Source of the DNA: Taibaiella sp.
GTDB lineage: Bacteria; Bacteroidota; Bacteroidia; Chitinophagales; Chitinophagaceae
DNA length: 64,000 bases
Direction: 5' to 3'
Assembly: GCA_019638495.1 (NCBI GenBank)
Contig: JAHBTQ010000002.1
Coordinates: 434,001-498,000 of the forward strand
The notes beneath the pieces were generated by a model, which saw nothing but the letters and a program-made list of their open reading frames with translations, did not search any database and was not told where the DNA came from. Positions 28,515 through 36,958 of the stretch are shown here, in pieces. Both the position numbers and the translations under genes were made by a program. The stretch's first letter is position 1. Every line of letters begins with the position of its first letter.

Positions 28515-29261
28515 TTATTCCCATTCCCACTTTATCTGCCCGTGGTGAAAAAACTGAACCTGGTCGGTGCCGTCCTGCTTCACTTCCAGCGATCCGTCGG
28601 TTCTCGTGTGTAGGATGGTGGCCATCCAGCTACCATTGAAGTCGCTGAATTTTTGAAGTTCGCCCCGTTTGTAAAGCAGGTTGTTGTAGGCTTGCATTAT
28701 CCTTGCGGTGGAGATGGGGTAGAGCACAGCCGATAAGATATGCTCCCTGATTCTATCACGTAATTGCGCCATGTCAAACTGCTGTCCGGTTGCATGCGTT
28801 AGCGATGTGGCGTGAGGCAGCAAGTTTGGGATCTGTTTCTGATGTACATTCAATCCGAGGCCAATAATGCTATGTGTCCAGTGACTGCCACGCAGCACAT
28901 TTTCAATGAGTATGCCCCCTGCCTTTTTGTCATGGATGATTATGTCATTGGGCCACTTGATGCGTACCGGATGGCCGGGAAGGAAGTTTTGCAAAACATT
29001 TGCAATTGACACGACCACAGACGCACTAAAGACGAATTGTTCCCATATAGCTTGCTTTGGCGTGACAATTATACTCATTAGCAGGCTTTCACCAGGCTCG
29101 TCCATCCACATCCGGCCTCTTTGCCCACGTCCGTTACTTTGACTCTTTGCCACTATTGTCAGCCCTGCCTGCGCCTTATCGTCATTTATGAGCTGCATGG
29201 CATAGTTATTGGTACTATCAATGCTATCGAGTTCGATTAGTGCTAAATCCTGATTACCCAT
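28515..29261 (-). CDS. birA: Biotin--[acetyl-CoA-carboxylase] ligase
   Basis: This 248-residue enzyme activates biotin as biotinyl-AMP and transfers it to biotin carboxyl carrier proteins. The catalytic domain shows LDSIDSTNNYA, the biotin/AMP loop GRGQRGR, KWPNDI and GGILIEN, followed by a small C-terminal SH3-like domain (YKRGELQKFSDFNG). There is no N-terminal helix-turn-helix, so it is a monofunctional (group I) ligase and not a repressor. The ATG at 29261 (MGNQDLALIEL) is chosen; an upstream in-frame start at 29318 adds 19 unlikely residues. It is divergent from rsfS. Confidence 0.93.
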   Translation of the reverse strand: MGNQDLALIELDSIDSTNNYAMQLINDDKAQAGLTIVAKSQSNGRGQRGRMWMDEPGESLLMSIIVTPKQAIWEQFVFSASVVVSIANVLQNFLPGHPVRIKWPNDIIIHDKKAGGILIENVLRGSHWTHSIIGLGLNVHQKQIPNLLPHATSLTHATGQQFDMAQLRDRIREHILSAVLYPISTARIMQAYNNLLYKRGELQKFSDFNGSWMATILHTRTDGSLEVKQDGTDQVQFFHHGQIKWEWE

Positions 29262-29337
29262 GTGGTTAAGTGGGAAAAGATTTTTAATTTTGATAAATAA
29301 TTGCCCGAAAATTACCAAACAAAACTAATATTCAAAT

Positions 29338-29730
29338 TTGGAGAAAGTAATCAGTGCCCTGCAGGAACGAAAGAAGAGTCCGGCCCGCCTCACTAAAAGC
29401 AGTAAGCTTTTCAAAACGATAATTAACGCTGTAAAGGAAAAAAAGGCTGATGAAGTTATTTCGCTTGATCTGAAGAAAATAGATGAAGCAGTGGCAGATT
29501 ACTTCGTTCTTTGTGAAGCAAAGTCGCATATCCAGGTTAAGGCGATCGCTGATTATGTGGTGGAGCAAGTGGAAAAAGAATGTGGAGAAAGACCATTCCA
29601 CCGCGAGCTCGGAGATACATGGACACTTGTTGACTATGTGAACATAGTAGTACACGTTTTTCAGCATGAGCAAAGGCTGTTTTACAACCTGGAGTCGCTA
29701 TGGGAAGATGCACCGCGAACAGAACACTAA
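29338..29730 (+). CDS. rsfS: Ribosome silencing factor
   Basis: The 130-residue RsfS/Iojap/DUF143 protein binds ribosomal protein uL14 and blocks joining of subunits. Family motifs seen are DVISLD-like DEVISLDLKKI, ADYFVLCEAKSHIQVKAIADYV, GDTWTLVDYVNIVVHVF and a C-terminal YNLESLW. The start appears to be the TTG at 29338, since no suitable ATG lies upstream. In many Bacteroidota the gene precedes ftsH, as here (50 bp gap), so the two are probably one transcription unit. Confidence 0.93.
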   Translation: MEKVISALQERKKSPARLTKSSKLFKTIINAVKEKKADEVISLDLKKIDEAVADYFVLCEAKSHIQVKAIADYVVEQVEKECGERPFHRELGDTWTLVDYVNIVVHVFQHEQRLFYNLESLWEDAPRTEH

Positions 29731-29780
29731 CTCCGTCTAGTACAATAATCAGAGGTAATTAAAGGCACGACTTAAGACAA

Positions 29781-31790
29781 ATGGAAGAAAACAAACAGAA
29801 TCCCGGTTCGGGAGATATGAGGCCCGGTGGTGGTGATAACCTAAACAATCAGCGAAAAGGGCCGAGGTTCAATATCTATTGGGTTTATGGACTTATCCTG
29901 GTGGCCATTCTTGGCGCACAGATATATGGTAGCAATTTTGGTGTTTCGGTTGAGGAAAAAAGCTTCAAGGATTTTCGCTACTACCTTGCTAAGAACTGGG
30001 TCTCTAAAGCGGTAGTCGTAAACAACGACCATGTAGAAGTGTACCTTAAGGGCGATTCATTAGCTACAGCAAATCCTGGTAAGCCCAGGTCTGCATCGTC
30101 TGACAGGGTGCCGGTATTTACCTTTAAGATCGGAACTGTAGACCAGTTCAATAAAGACCTGGCTGACGCGCAGAAGTTCCTTCCCGAGGCAGACAGGGTA
30201 TCGGTACTGTACGATCAGCAAGGAGATTTGCTCAACAAATTCCTGCAGACATTCCTGCTGCCAATTATCTTCTTTGTAGCCATGTATTTCCTCGTGTTCA
30301 GGAAAATGGGCTCTGGCGGCGGCGGTGGCGGTGCCGGTGGTATTTTCAACATCGGTAAGTCGAAAGCACAACTTTTTGAGAAAGGTACACGTGTGAACAT
30401 TACGTTCAACGATGTGGCTGGCCTGGACGAAGCAAAGGTGGAGGTGATGGAGATCGTTGACTTCCTGAAGAATCCTAAGAAGTATACCGCTCTTGGCGGT
30501 AAGATACCAAAGGGTGCTCTGCTTGTGGGCCCTCCCGGTACCGGCAAGACTTTGCTGGCCAAGGCAATGGCAGGTGAAGCGCAGGTGCCTTTCTTCTCTA
30601 TGTCCGGTTCTGATTTCGTGGAGCTTTTCGTGGGTGTAGGTGCAAGTCGTGTTCGCGACCTGTTTAAGCAAGCACGTGAAAAAGCGCCTTGTATCGTGTT
30701 TATAGACGAGATTGATGCCATTGGCCGTGCACGTGGTAAGAATATGGTAATGAGCAATGATGAGCGTGAAAACACGCTTAACCAGATGCTCGTGGAGATG
30801 GATGGTTTCAGCGGCGATAGTGGCATCATTGTGTTGGCGGCAACTAACCGGCCAGATGTGCTGGATACAGCGTTGCTTCGCCCGGGCCGGTTCGACCGCC
30901 AGATTTCAATAGACATTCCGGATGTAAAGGGTAGGGAGAAGATATTTGATGTGCACCTGAAGCCGATAAAGCGCTCAAAGGATCTGAACATTAAGAAACT
31001 CGCTATTCAGACTCCAGGTTTTGCGGGTGCCGACATAGCGAATATCTGTAACGAGGCAGCACTCATTGCCGCTCGTAAAGGGAAGAGTGAAGTAGATATG
31101 AGCGACTTCAACGATGCCATAGATCGTGTGATTGGTGGCCTTGAGAAGAAGAATAAGATCATCCTGCCAGAAGAAAAGAGGATTATTGCTTACCACGAGG
31201 CCGGTCACGCAGTGTCAGGATGGTTCCTGGAGCACGCACATCCGCTGGTAAAGGTTACGATAGTGCCACGCGGCGTTGCTGCACTTGGCTATGCGCAGTA
31301 CCTGCCCAAGGAGATGTACATACGCACTACAGATCATCTGATGGACGATATGTGTATGTCGCTTGGTGGCCGTGCTGTGGAAGAGCTGGTATTTGGTAAG
31401 ATATCTACCGGTGCGCTCAGCGACCTACAGCATGTGACAAGGATGGCTTATGCAATGGTGTCAATGTATGGTATGAACCCCGCTGTAGGTAATATCTCAT
31501 TTTATGACCCTCAAAACGAAAATAGCTTCTCGAAGCCGTATTCTGAAGAGACAGGAAAGCTGATCGACGAGGAAGTGAGGAAGCTGGTAGATGTGGCTTA
31601 CAATAAAGTGAAGCAATTGCTGAACGACAAAATTGAAGCGGTACGCGTGATAGCAGAAGAGCTGCTGAAGCGTGAGGTGCTCTTCAAAGACGATATGGAA
31701 CGCCTGCTAGGCCGACGCCAGTATGAAGACCAGATCGCTTCCGACGAGGATCCACTTGTGCCGGAAAGCGCTTTAAATCCGAATTCATAG
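29781..31790 (+). CDS. ftsH: ATP-dependent zinc metalloprotease FtsH
   Basis: This 669-residue membrane AAA+ protease degrades misfolded and regulatory membrane and cytosolic proteins. Two N-terminal membrane helices (about residues 32-52 and 153-173) flank a periplasmic domain. The AAA module has Walker A GPPGTGKT, Walker [12 protein letters not shown] and the second region of homology ([18 protein letters not shown]). The peptidase M41 domain carries the zinc motif HEAGH. A Gly-rich linker ([11 protein letters not shown]) follows the second helix. Length is normal. The stop codon at 31788-31790 is directly followed by the left heptamer array of the four-helix-bundle cassette. Confidence 0.97.
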   Translation: MEENKQNPGSGDMRPGGGDNLNNQRKGPRFNIYWVYGLILVAILGAQIYGSNFGVSVEEKSFKDFRYYLAKNWVSKAVVVNNDHVEVYLKGDSLATANPGKPRSASSDRVPVFTFKIGTVDQFNKDLADAQKFLPEADRVSVLYDQQGDLLNKFLQTFLLPIIFFVAMYFLVFRKMGSGGGGGGAGGIFNIGKSKAQLFEKGTRVNITFNDVAGLDEAKVEVMEIVDFLKNPKKYTALGGKIPKGALLVGPPGTGKTLLAKAMAGEAQVPFFSMSGSDFVELFVGVGASRVRDLFKQAREKAPCIVFIDEIDAIGRARGKNMVMSNDERENTLNQMLVEMDGFSGDSGIIVLAATNRPDVLDTALLRPGRFDRQISIDIPDVKGREKIFDVHLKPIKRSKDLNIKKLAIQTPGFAGADIANICNEAALIAARKGKSEVDMSDFNDAIDRVIGGLEKKNKIILPEEKRIIAYHEAGHAVSGWFLEHAHPLVKVTIVPRGVAALGYAQYLPKEMYIRTTDHLMDDMCMSLGGRAVEELVFGKISTGALSDLQHVTRMAYAMVSMYGMNPAVGNISFYDPQNENSFSKPYSEETGKLIDEEVRKLVDVAYNKVKQLLNDKIEAVRVIAEELLKREVLFKDDMERLLGRRQYEDQIASDEDPLVPESALNPNS

Positions 31791-31819
31791 AATTATGAGT
31801 TATGAGTTATGAGTTATAA
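31791..31819. repeat. Left heptamer array of the four-helix-bundle cassette
   Basis: Units of the 7-mer TTATGAG are repeated in tandem three times, ending in a degenerate TTATAAA, immediately after the ftsH stop. The array is in inverted orientation to the one at 32239-32279. Confidence 0.85.
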
Positions 31820-31890
31820 ATGGCACAAAGCAAAATACAATTTATTCTAAGAGTTTTGCTTTTGCTGTTAGAATCATAAAACTCTATAAG

Positions 31891-32190
31891 TTGTGCACGG
31901 ACGAGAGGCGGGAATTTGTACTTTCAAGGCAACTGCTTCGTTCAGGAACTTCAATAGGTGCCAACGTGCGGGAGGCAAAGAATGCTGAAAGTAAGCTGGA
32001 TTTTATTCACAAGCTGGCGTTTGCACAGAAGGAATGTGATGAGACCATCTACTGGCTTGAATTATTAAAAGAGACTGACTTTATAAGTTTGAGTGAATTC
32101 GAGAGCATTGTGCAAGATGCGAACGAATTGTTGAAGATTCTTCGTAGTATTATTCTCACTACAAAGGGTAAACAGAAGGACTATTCTTGA
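31891..32190 (+). CDS. Four-helix-bundle protein (S23/23S-rRNA IVS family), 5' end apparently frameshifted
   Basis: The frame encodes the TIGR02436/PF05635 signature LSRQLLRSGTSIGANVREA followed by SKLDFIHKLAFAQKECDETIYWLELL. Homologous sequence continues upstream in the same frame (SKSFAFAVRIIKLYKLCTDE) but no start codon is available there; the first usable one is the TTG at 31891, which removes most of helix 1. A good ATG at 31820 (MAQSK) is in another frame. Adding one A to the AAAA run at 31832-31835 would fuse MAQSK to NTIYSKSFAFAV and restore a full-length protein of about 124 residues. So this is either a recent frameshift, a sequencing error, or a 5'-truncated gene. The family is found in rRNA intervening sequences and as free-standing copies; its function is unclear. 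Confidence 0.78.
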   Translation: MCTDERREFVLSRQLLRSGTSIGANVREAKNAESKLDFIHKLAFAQKECDETIYWLELLKETDFISLSEFESIVQDANELLKILRSIILTTKGKQKDYS

Positions 32191-32238
32191 AGCATAGTTT
32201 GTACACATATCCTTTTGATGTGTTGCTAGTGGAAGGCA

Positions 32239-32279
32239 ACTCATAATTCATAATTCATAACTCATAATTCATAACTCAT
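32239..32279. repeat. Right heptamer array of the four-helix-bundle cassette
   Basis: About six tandem copies of the 7-mer AACTCAT/AATTCAT (reverse complement TTATGAG/A) stand between the four-helix-bundle gene and the LUD-domain gene. They mirror the left array at 31791-31819, so a transcript across the cassette could fold into a long stem with the gene in the loop. Confidence 0.88.
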
Positions 32280-32942
32280 TTGCAAACTTTCAAAACTTCT
32301 AAGGCGCGCGAAAACATACTTGGCCGGATCAGGAAAAGCCTTGGGTCGGATAAACTTCCAATGCCATTTCCGGAGGCAGATAAAGTAGCTGGTCAATTTT
32401 ATCCTGACCCGGATGTTTCCCCTGAAGAGATGTTCGCAGAGATTTTTATAAGCCTTGGCGGCAAGTTTATTTTTGTAGAGAATGAGCAGGAGTTGATGGC
32501 GACGCTAGCGACAATGTATGAGAACCTTGCCTGGAAGCAACTTCTGTGCGCAGACCAGCGACTATTGAAGTTGTTCAAGAACAGCAAGGTCGACTTCATT
32601 GAGCCTGCGGATCCCGCTGCAGAAAGTGCAGACGCCTGTGTTACAGGTTGCGAAGCTTTGGTGGGGCGTACAGGGTCTATATTGCTTTCCAGCGCTCAAA
32701 ATATGGGGCGTACAGCTCCAGTGTACTACCCCGTGCACATTGTTTTTGCCTATATGGACCAGGTGGTTTTTGACATTACTGATGCACTGAAGCTGATCCG
32801 TAAGCGCTACAACAATGTTTTGCCTTCAATGGTGTATCTTGCCACCGGCCCTAGTCGTACCGCAGATATTGAAAAGACACTCGTGGTGGGCGTTCATGGC
32901 CCGGCGGAGGTGTATTGTATTCTTGTGAATGCGGAGATGTGA
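32280..32942 (+). CDS. LUD-domain protein (LutC/YkgG-like)
   Basis: The 220-residue protein matches the LUD domain found in LutC/YkgG, which takes part in lactate utilisation complexes. Typical features are the N-terminal ARENILGRIRKSL, ADACVTGCEALVGRTGSILLSS and the C-terminal TGPSRTADIEKTLVVGVHGP. No lutA or lutB partner is nearby; single LUD genes after ftsH are seen in other Bacteroidota, so its partner and reaction are uncertain. The only usable start is a TTG at 32280, which touches the last repeat unit of the upstream array; an original ATG may have been lost when the array formed. Confidence 0.82.
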   Translation: MQTFKTSKARENILGRIRKSLGSDKLPMPFPEADKVAGQFYPDPDVSPEEMFAEIFISLGGKFIFVENEQELMATLATMYENLAWKQLLCADQRLLKLFKNSKVDFIEPADPAAESADACVTGCEALVGRTGSILLSSAQNMGRTAPVYYPVHIVFAYMDQVVFDITDALKLIRKRYNNVLPSMVYLATGPSRTADIEKTLVVGVHGPAEVYCILVNAEM

Positions 32943-32948
32943 TCCCAG

Positions 32949-33173
32949 TCAATCACTGCTGCGCGTTCCCGCCCACAGACGTCTTCCTTGCAGTATCAAT
33001 AATAGGCCGATGGCGTAGGGAACACCGATAAGTACCATCCATATAAAAATGTTAAGCGGTACGCTCAGCATCATCTGGTCTAATTCGTAATGGCGTGGCT
33101 TGTAGAAAAATAAGTACGCGGTCATCGCTGAGGCGAGTATTAGCAATGTCAGGATGTGTGTGCGTATTCTCAT
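32949..33173 (-). CDS. Small two-helix membrane protein
   Basis: The 74-residue product starting MRIRTHILTLLILASAM has two hydrophobic helices (about residues 5-22 and 38-62) separated by a charged stretch (KPRHYELDQ), and a basic C-terminus. The ATG at 33173 is preferred over an upstream in-frame start at 33233, which adds 20 unlikely residues. No family is recognised with confidence. It converges with the LUD gene, 6 bp apart. Confidence 0.6.
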   Translation of the reverse strand: MRIRTHILTLLILASAMTAYLFFYKPRHYELDQMMLSVPLNIFIWMVLIGVPYAIGLLLILQGRRLWAGTRSSD

Positions 33174-33221
33174 TACCGGATTTGATAGGCTAAAGTTAGA
33201 TAATTGGATAATGTCGATAAA

Positions 33222-33252
33222 TAAGAAAGCCACCCTTTCGGATGGCTTCTTA
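33222..33252 (-). terminator. Intrinsic terminator after rpsA
   Basis: The arms 33228-33235 and 33240-33247 form an 8-bp stem with a four-base loop (GAAA on the minus strand, one G-T pair), followed in the minus-strand direction by a T-rich stretch. It lies 27 bp beyond the rpsA stop. Confidence 0.75.
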
Positions 33253-33278
33253 ATAATTTGGCTTCGTACGAAACGGGC

Positions 33279-35225
33279 TTATTCAGCGCTGTTGTCGTCT
33301 TCTGCTTTTTTCAGCTTGTCTTTCAGAGCTGCAAGTGCGCCGAGGTCACCAAGCGTTGGTTTTTCAACCTTGCTCTGGATGTTCTTTACAGCAGCCTTGG
33401 TCTTTTCACCTTCAGCTACTGCGTCTTTACGCATTGCTTCTTTCTCTTCGTTCTTCACCTGCTCCCACACGCGTGTGTGAGATACCATGATGCGCTTGTC
33501 GTTGCGATCGAACTCGATGATCATGAATGGCAGTGTTTCTTCTGCTTCTACATTACCACCGTCTTCTTTGCGCAGGTGACGGCTAGGTGCGTATGCCTCA
33601 AGACCGTACTGGAGCTGCACTGTAGCGCCCTTGTCGTCCTTGCGCGTTACGCTGCCTTCGTGGATAGAACCGATCGGGAATACTGTTTCAAACGTGTTCC
33701 ATGGATCTTCTTCCAACTGCTTGTGGCCAAGCGCCAGTTTGCGGTTTTCCTTATCTATGCTCAGGATTACAACGTCGATCTTGTCGCCGGTCTTTACAAA
33801 CTCACTTGGGTGGTTGTAACGCTTGATCCAGCTAAGGTCGCTGATGTGGATCATGCCGCCGATGCCTGTTTCCAGCTCTACGAACACGCCATATGGAGTG
33901 ATGTTCTTAACCACGCCAGAGTGACGGCTGTCGACAGGGAATTTCTCTTCGATGCTATCCCATGGGTCGGCAGTGAGCTGCTTGATAGACAGGCTCATCT
34001 TGCGCTCTTCCTTATCCAGTGTTACCACTACTGCTTCGTGCTCTTCGCCGATCTTGAAGAACTCCTTAGCGTTGATAGGCTGAGATGACCATGTGATCTC
34101 TGAAACGTGCACGAGGCCTTCTACGCCCGGCATGATCTCGAGGAATGCACCATAATCTTCGATGTTCACTACTTTTCCTTTCACCTTGCTGCCTTCTGAA
34201 ATTTCTGCAGGCAGGTTGTCCCAAGGATGTGGAGTCAGTTGCTTCAGACCCAGGCTGATACGCTTCTTCTCGTCGTCGAAGTCCAGTACCACCACGTTCA
34301 GCTTCTGGCCGTTGTGCAGTACTTCGCTTGGGTGAGTTACGCGGCCCCAACTGATATCTGTGATATAGAGGAGACCATCTACGCCGCCCAGGTCGATGAA
34401 CGCACCGAAATCGGTAACATTCTTAACAGTACCCTCAAGTACCTGACCTTTTTCCAGCTGACCGATGATGACGCTACGCTGCTGCTCGATATCGCTTTCG
34501 ATAAGCGCTTTGTGCGATACCACCGCGTTGCGGATAGTTTCGTTGATCTTTACCACCTTGAAGTCCATGGTCTTGCCCACGTACTGGTCGTAGTCTGTTA
34601 CAGGCTTCACATCGATCTGTGAGCCAGGCAGGAAGGTTTCCAGGCCGTGAACGTCTACTATCAGGCCGCCCTTGGTCTTAGAGGTAATAGTACCTGTAAC
34701 CACTTCGCCTGTTTTGTAGAAGTCAACGATCTGCTGCCATGAGCGGGCTGCGCGGGCGAGCTTGCGGCTCAGCTGCAGGTGACCGTTCTTGTCTTCCTTC
34801 TGCACTACCATTACTTCTATCTCGTCGCCGATCTTCACTTCCGGCATGTCGCGGAATTCGTTCAGCGATATCATACCATCGGACTTGAAGCCGATGTTTA
34901 CGATCACATCTGTCTTGGTAACGCCTTCTATCGTGCCTTTCAGCAGTTCAGATTCTGCGATTGTTTTGAACGTGCCGGTGTAGATCGAATCATACTTTAC
35001 GCGGTCGTCTTCTTTGTAAGAGGCTACATTGCGCTTGTCTACGCTCCAATCGAAGTCGTCGTGTGCTGTTGTAGATGCCTCTTCGTAGTAGCGGCGCGGT
35101 GCGCGGGTAGCGGCTGGTGCCTCAACTACTACTGTTTCTGTTGCAGTTTCCTGTGTGGTCTCTGCTGCCGGAGTAGCTTCCGTGCTCTGCACGTTTTCCT
35201 CCTGGTTTGTTACCTGATCTTCCAA
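33279..35225 (-). CDS. rpsA: 30S ribosomal protein S1
   Basis: The 648-residue protein binds mRNA on the small subunit. After an acidic, low-complexity N-terminus (about residues 1-75) six S1 (OB-fold) repeats can be followed, each with the GxVxxxxxxGxxVxL...GLxHxSxxSW-type pattern, for example GAFIDLGGVDGLLYITDISW, GAFLEIMPGVEGLVHVSEITW and GVFVELETGIGGMIHISDLSW. The start appears to be a TTG at 35225. A minus-strand TATCTTTG element lies at 35314-35321, leaving a leader of about 85 nt that contains a hairpin followed by a T-rich run (on the minus strand). S1 without classical Shine-Dalgarno pairing is normal for Bacteroidota. Confidence 0.96.
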   Translation of the reverse strand: MEDQVTNQEENVQSTEATPAAETTQETATETVVVEAPAATRAPRRYYEEASTTAHDDFDWSVDKRNVASYKEDDRVKYDSIYTGTFKTIAESELLKGTIEGVTKTDVIVNIGFKSDGMISLNEFRDMPEVKIGDEIEVMVVQKEDKNGHLQLSRKLARAARSWQQIVDFYKTGEVVTGTITSKTKGGLIVDVHGLETFLPGSQIDVKPVTDYDQYVGKTMDFKVVKINETIRNAVVSHKALIESDIEQQRSVIIGQLEKGQVLEGTVKNVTDFGAFIDLGGVDGLLYITDISWGRVTHPSEVLHNGQKLNVVVLDFDDEKKRISLGLKQLTPHPWDNLPAEISEGSKVKGKVVNIEDYGAFLEIMPGVEGLVHVSEITWSSQPINAKEFFKIGEEHEAVVVTLDKEERKMSLSIKQLTADPWDSIEEKFPVDSRHSGVVKNITPYGVFVELETGIGGMIHISDLSWIKRYNHPSEFVKTGDKIDVVILSIDKENRKLALGHKQLEEDPWNTFETVFPIGSIHEGSVTRKDDKGATVQLQYGLEAYAPSRHLRKEDGGNVEAEETLPFMIIEFDRNDKRIMVSHTRVWEQVKNEEKEAMRKDAVAEGEKTKAAVKNIQSKVEKPTLGDLGALAALKDKLKKAEDDNSAE

Positions 35226-35313
35226 AATATTTACTCAGTTTGTACGGGCTTGCTCTTTTGGCGAAGCGTCCCGGTTGTTAAAAAATAAAAATTCCCACTA
35301 ATTTTTGGGAGTG

Positions 35314-35321
35314 CAAAGATA
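35314..35321 (-). promoter_or_regulatory. -7 promoter element for rpsA
   Basis: The minus strand reads TATCTTTG, a perfect match to TAnnTTTG, 89 bp upstream of the rpsA start codon. Between it and the gene a TCCCA/TGGGA hairpin (35292-35310) is followed by a T-rich run on the minus strand. Confidence 0.65.
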
Positions 35322-35330
35322 GGGTTTTAA

Positions 35331-35369
35331 TTCGGCAATTTGATAATTTGACAATTCGGCAATGTGGGT
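35331..35369. repeat. Octamer array, left copy
   Basis: Units of eight bases follow each other: AATTCGGC, AATTTGAT, AATTTGAC, AATTCGGC and AATGTGGG. A closely related array in the same orientation stands at 36956-36986, on the other side of the lipoprotein gene. Confidence 0.85.
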
Positions 35370-35449
35370 AGTGTGCTGACTTTTGCACGCTGGCAAGGTA
35401 AATTATACCCTAATATCAAATATAGGGGGGTGTGGTAAATTTTTATCGG

Positions 35450-35550
35450 CTGAAATGCGCTACTGTATTGATTATGTGTTTTATTCTTAATTTCTAAACG
35501 TTGCTATGGGCTTCTGAAAATTGCTAAGATTTGCTAAAAGTTGCGTAAAA
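35450..35550 (+). repeat. Dispersed intergenic repeat, copy 2
   Basis: This segment is homologous, in opposite orientation, to 419-509 (see copy 1). The shared blocks include TATTGATTATG, TTAATTTCTAAACG and GCTAAAAGTTGCGT, in the same order and at near-equal spacing. Confidence 0.75.
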
Positions 35551-35799
35551 ACTGCTGAGAGCTTCCACCACGGCGGACATGTCTAAGAATTGCTAAAGAG
35601 TTGAACCATGATTTATAGGACCCTCCGCGGCGGGCAAGTTTAAGGATTTAAGGATTTGTACAGCTACAGATAGCATATAAGTATTGTGCTTGCTGTTGTC
35701 CTTAAGACCGGAAGGGTTCTTAAACTGGAAAACCGGGCTTCACGGTACAAAGGTAAAGCGGGTGTTCCTAATTTGGTGATGAGGGAGGGAAATTGTGCA

Positions 35800-35970
35800 T
35801 ATCTTTTTGCGGTTCGTTTGCATCACTTAGAATCATCAGGCGGGCGGCATTGCTCTGCTGCACATGCAACGATGCCGCCGGGTCCTTGCTACGCGCTGGA
35901 TATGCTGAAGAGACGCGGCGCAGATGGAATGTACGAATTGCCCGTGTGCCGCAGTTGGTGATGAACACGA
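35800..35970. repeat. Probable fragment of a common dispersed intergenic sequence
   Basis: The segment contains GTTCGTTTGCATCACTTAGA, GATGCCGCCGGGTCCTTGCT and GCTGAAGAGACG-like stretches. From memory, similar wording recurs between genes in many Bacteroidota genomes. Frames are open on both strands, as expected for a GC-biased repeat, with no start signals. No second copy was seen in this window. Confidence 0.3.
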
Positions 35971-36106
35971 TTTGCATTGGCTACCGTCAAAACTGAAAAA
36001 TATCGCTTGTCGCGAATCGGTTCCTAGTGACTTACGAGTTAAATACTTATATTAGCAGCTAATTTTCGGGATTCACAACTTAACAGATAAGATAAATTTT
36101 CTATTT

Positions 36107-36958
36107 ATGTATTGCAACTTACGCCTGGGTAAACTTTCTGTATTGCTGGCAGCAGCGCTGATAACGGTGGCATCGTGCCGCCGCGGCACCACAGACGATA
36201 ACTACCTGGCCAATGATGATGACAGGGAAGGGTATGCTACTGAGGGCTCGCGCATAGGCTGGGCCAATGAAGACATCATATCGCTGGCAGACCAGGCGGG
36301 TACGCTCTACAATGCAGAGTATATCCGCAAGGCGGGCGATAAGAGCGTGAGTGTAGCAGTGGACACAATGAACACACCGCACACACTAATAGTGCGCTTT
36401 GGCAATAAGGATGTGGAGTGTGCAGACGGCCGCACACGCCGTGGATCGATCGTTATCTCTTACAACGGTCATTATAGCGACACAAGCGATCTGCATACGA
36501 TCACTTTTAATGATTATTACATCAACGGCAACCGTATGAGCGGTTACATGAAAGTGACCCGCCGCGACACTACAGTTACGGGCGACTGGTTTTACAATGT
36601 GCAGGTTAATGACTCTATGCACGTGAATCCGGAAGATAAGATCAACAACAAATTTGTGTTGTGGAACGGCAACCTGGTGCGTCGCTGGGTAGGTGGGCAG
36701 AAGACCAATGACCGAAGTGATGACTACTTTACTACTTCCGGTACGGCAACCCTGACACGCCCTAGTGGACACACGTTCAACTTCAATATTGCTACACCGC
36801 TGCAGTTTGCAACGGCTTGCGATTTCGCAGAGTCGGGCGTGGTGAACGTGACGGGCTATACCGGCAACCGCGTACTGAACTATGGTAGCGGCAACTGCGA
36901 CAATGCTGCGCAACTGAACATTGATGTGCATGTGTATCAGCTGACGCTGGTTAAATAA
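36107..36958 (+). CDS. Uncharacterised lipoprotein
   Basis: The 283-residue protein has a lipoprotein signal with the lipobox VASC at about residues 21-24, after which comes an acidic linker (DDNYLANDDDREG) of the kind that can direct surface exposure in Bacteroidota. The rest is beta-rich, with YNGHYSDTSDLHTITFNDYYINGN and a second similar half ending in HVYQLTLVK. I recognise no family. The gene is alone between two 8-bp-unit arrays; the right array forms its stop codon (AAATAATTCGGC). Confidence 0.72.
   Translation: MYCNLRLGKLSVLLAAALITVASCRRGTTDDNYLANDDDREGYATEGSRIGWANEDIISLADQAGTLYNAEYIRKAGDKSVSVAVDTMNTPHTLIVRFGNKDVECADGRTRRGSIVISYNGHYSDTSDLHTITFNDYYINGNRMSGYMKVTRRDTTVTGDWFYNVQVNDSMHVNPEDKINNKFVLWNGNLVRRWVGGQKTNDRSDDYFTTSGTATLTRPSGHTFNFNIATPLQFATACDFAESGVVNVTGYTGNRVLNYGSGNCDNAAQLNIDVHVYQLTLVK

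Larger units (their letters stand above)
35226..36106. other. Repeat-rich intergenic stretch between rpsA and a lipoprotein gene
   Basis: These 880 bases hold no convincing gene. From left to right they contain the rpsA promoter and leader, an 8-bp-unit array (35331-35369), the dispersed repeat copy 2 (35450-35550) with further TTGCTAA units to about 35600, a TTTAAGGA pair (35639-35656), and a segment (about 35800-35970) that resembles a common Bacteroidota dispersed intergenic sequence with overlapping open frames on both strands. The short frames here have no family match and are treated as non-coding. Confidence 0.6.

Noticed and set aside
33258..34088. A 276-residue plus-strand frame
   Set aside because: Antisense to rpsA, with high Cys/Phe/Val content typical of shadows.
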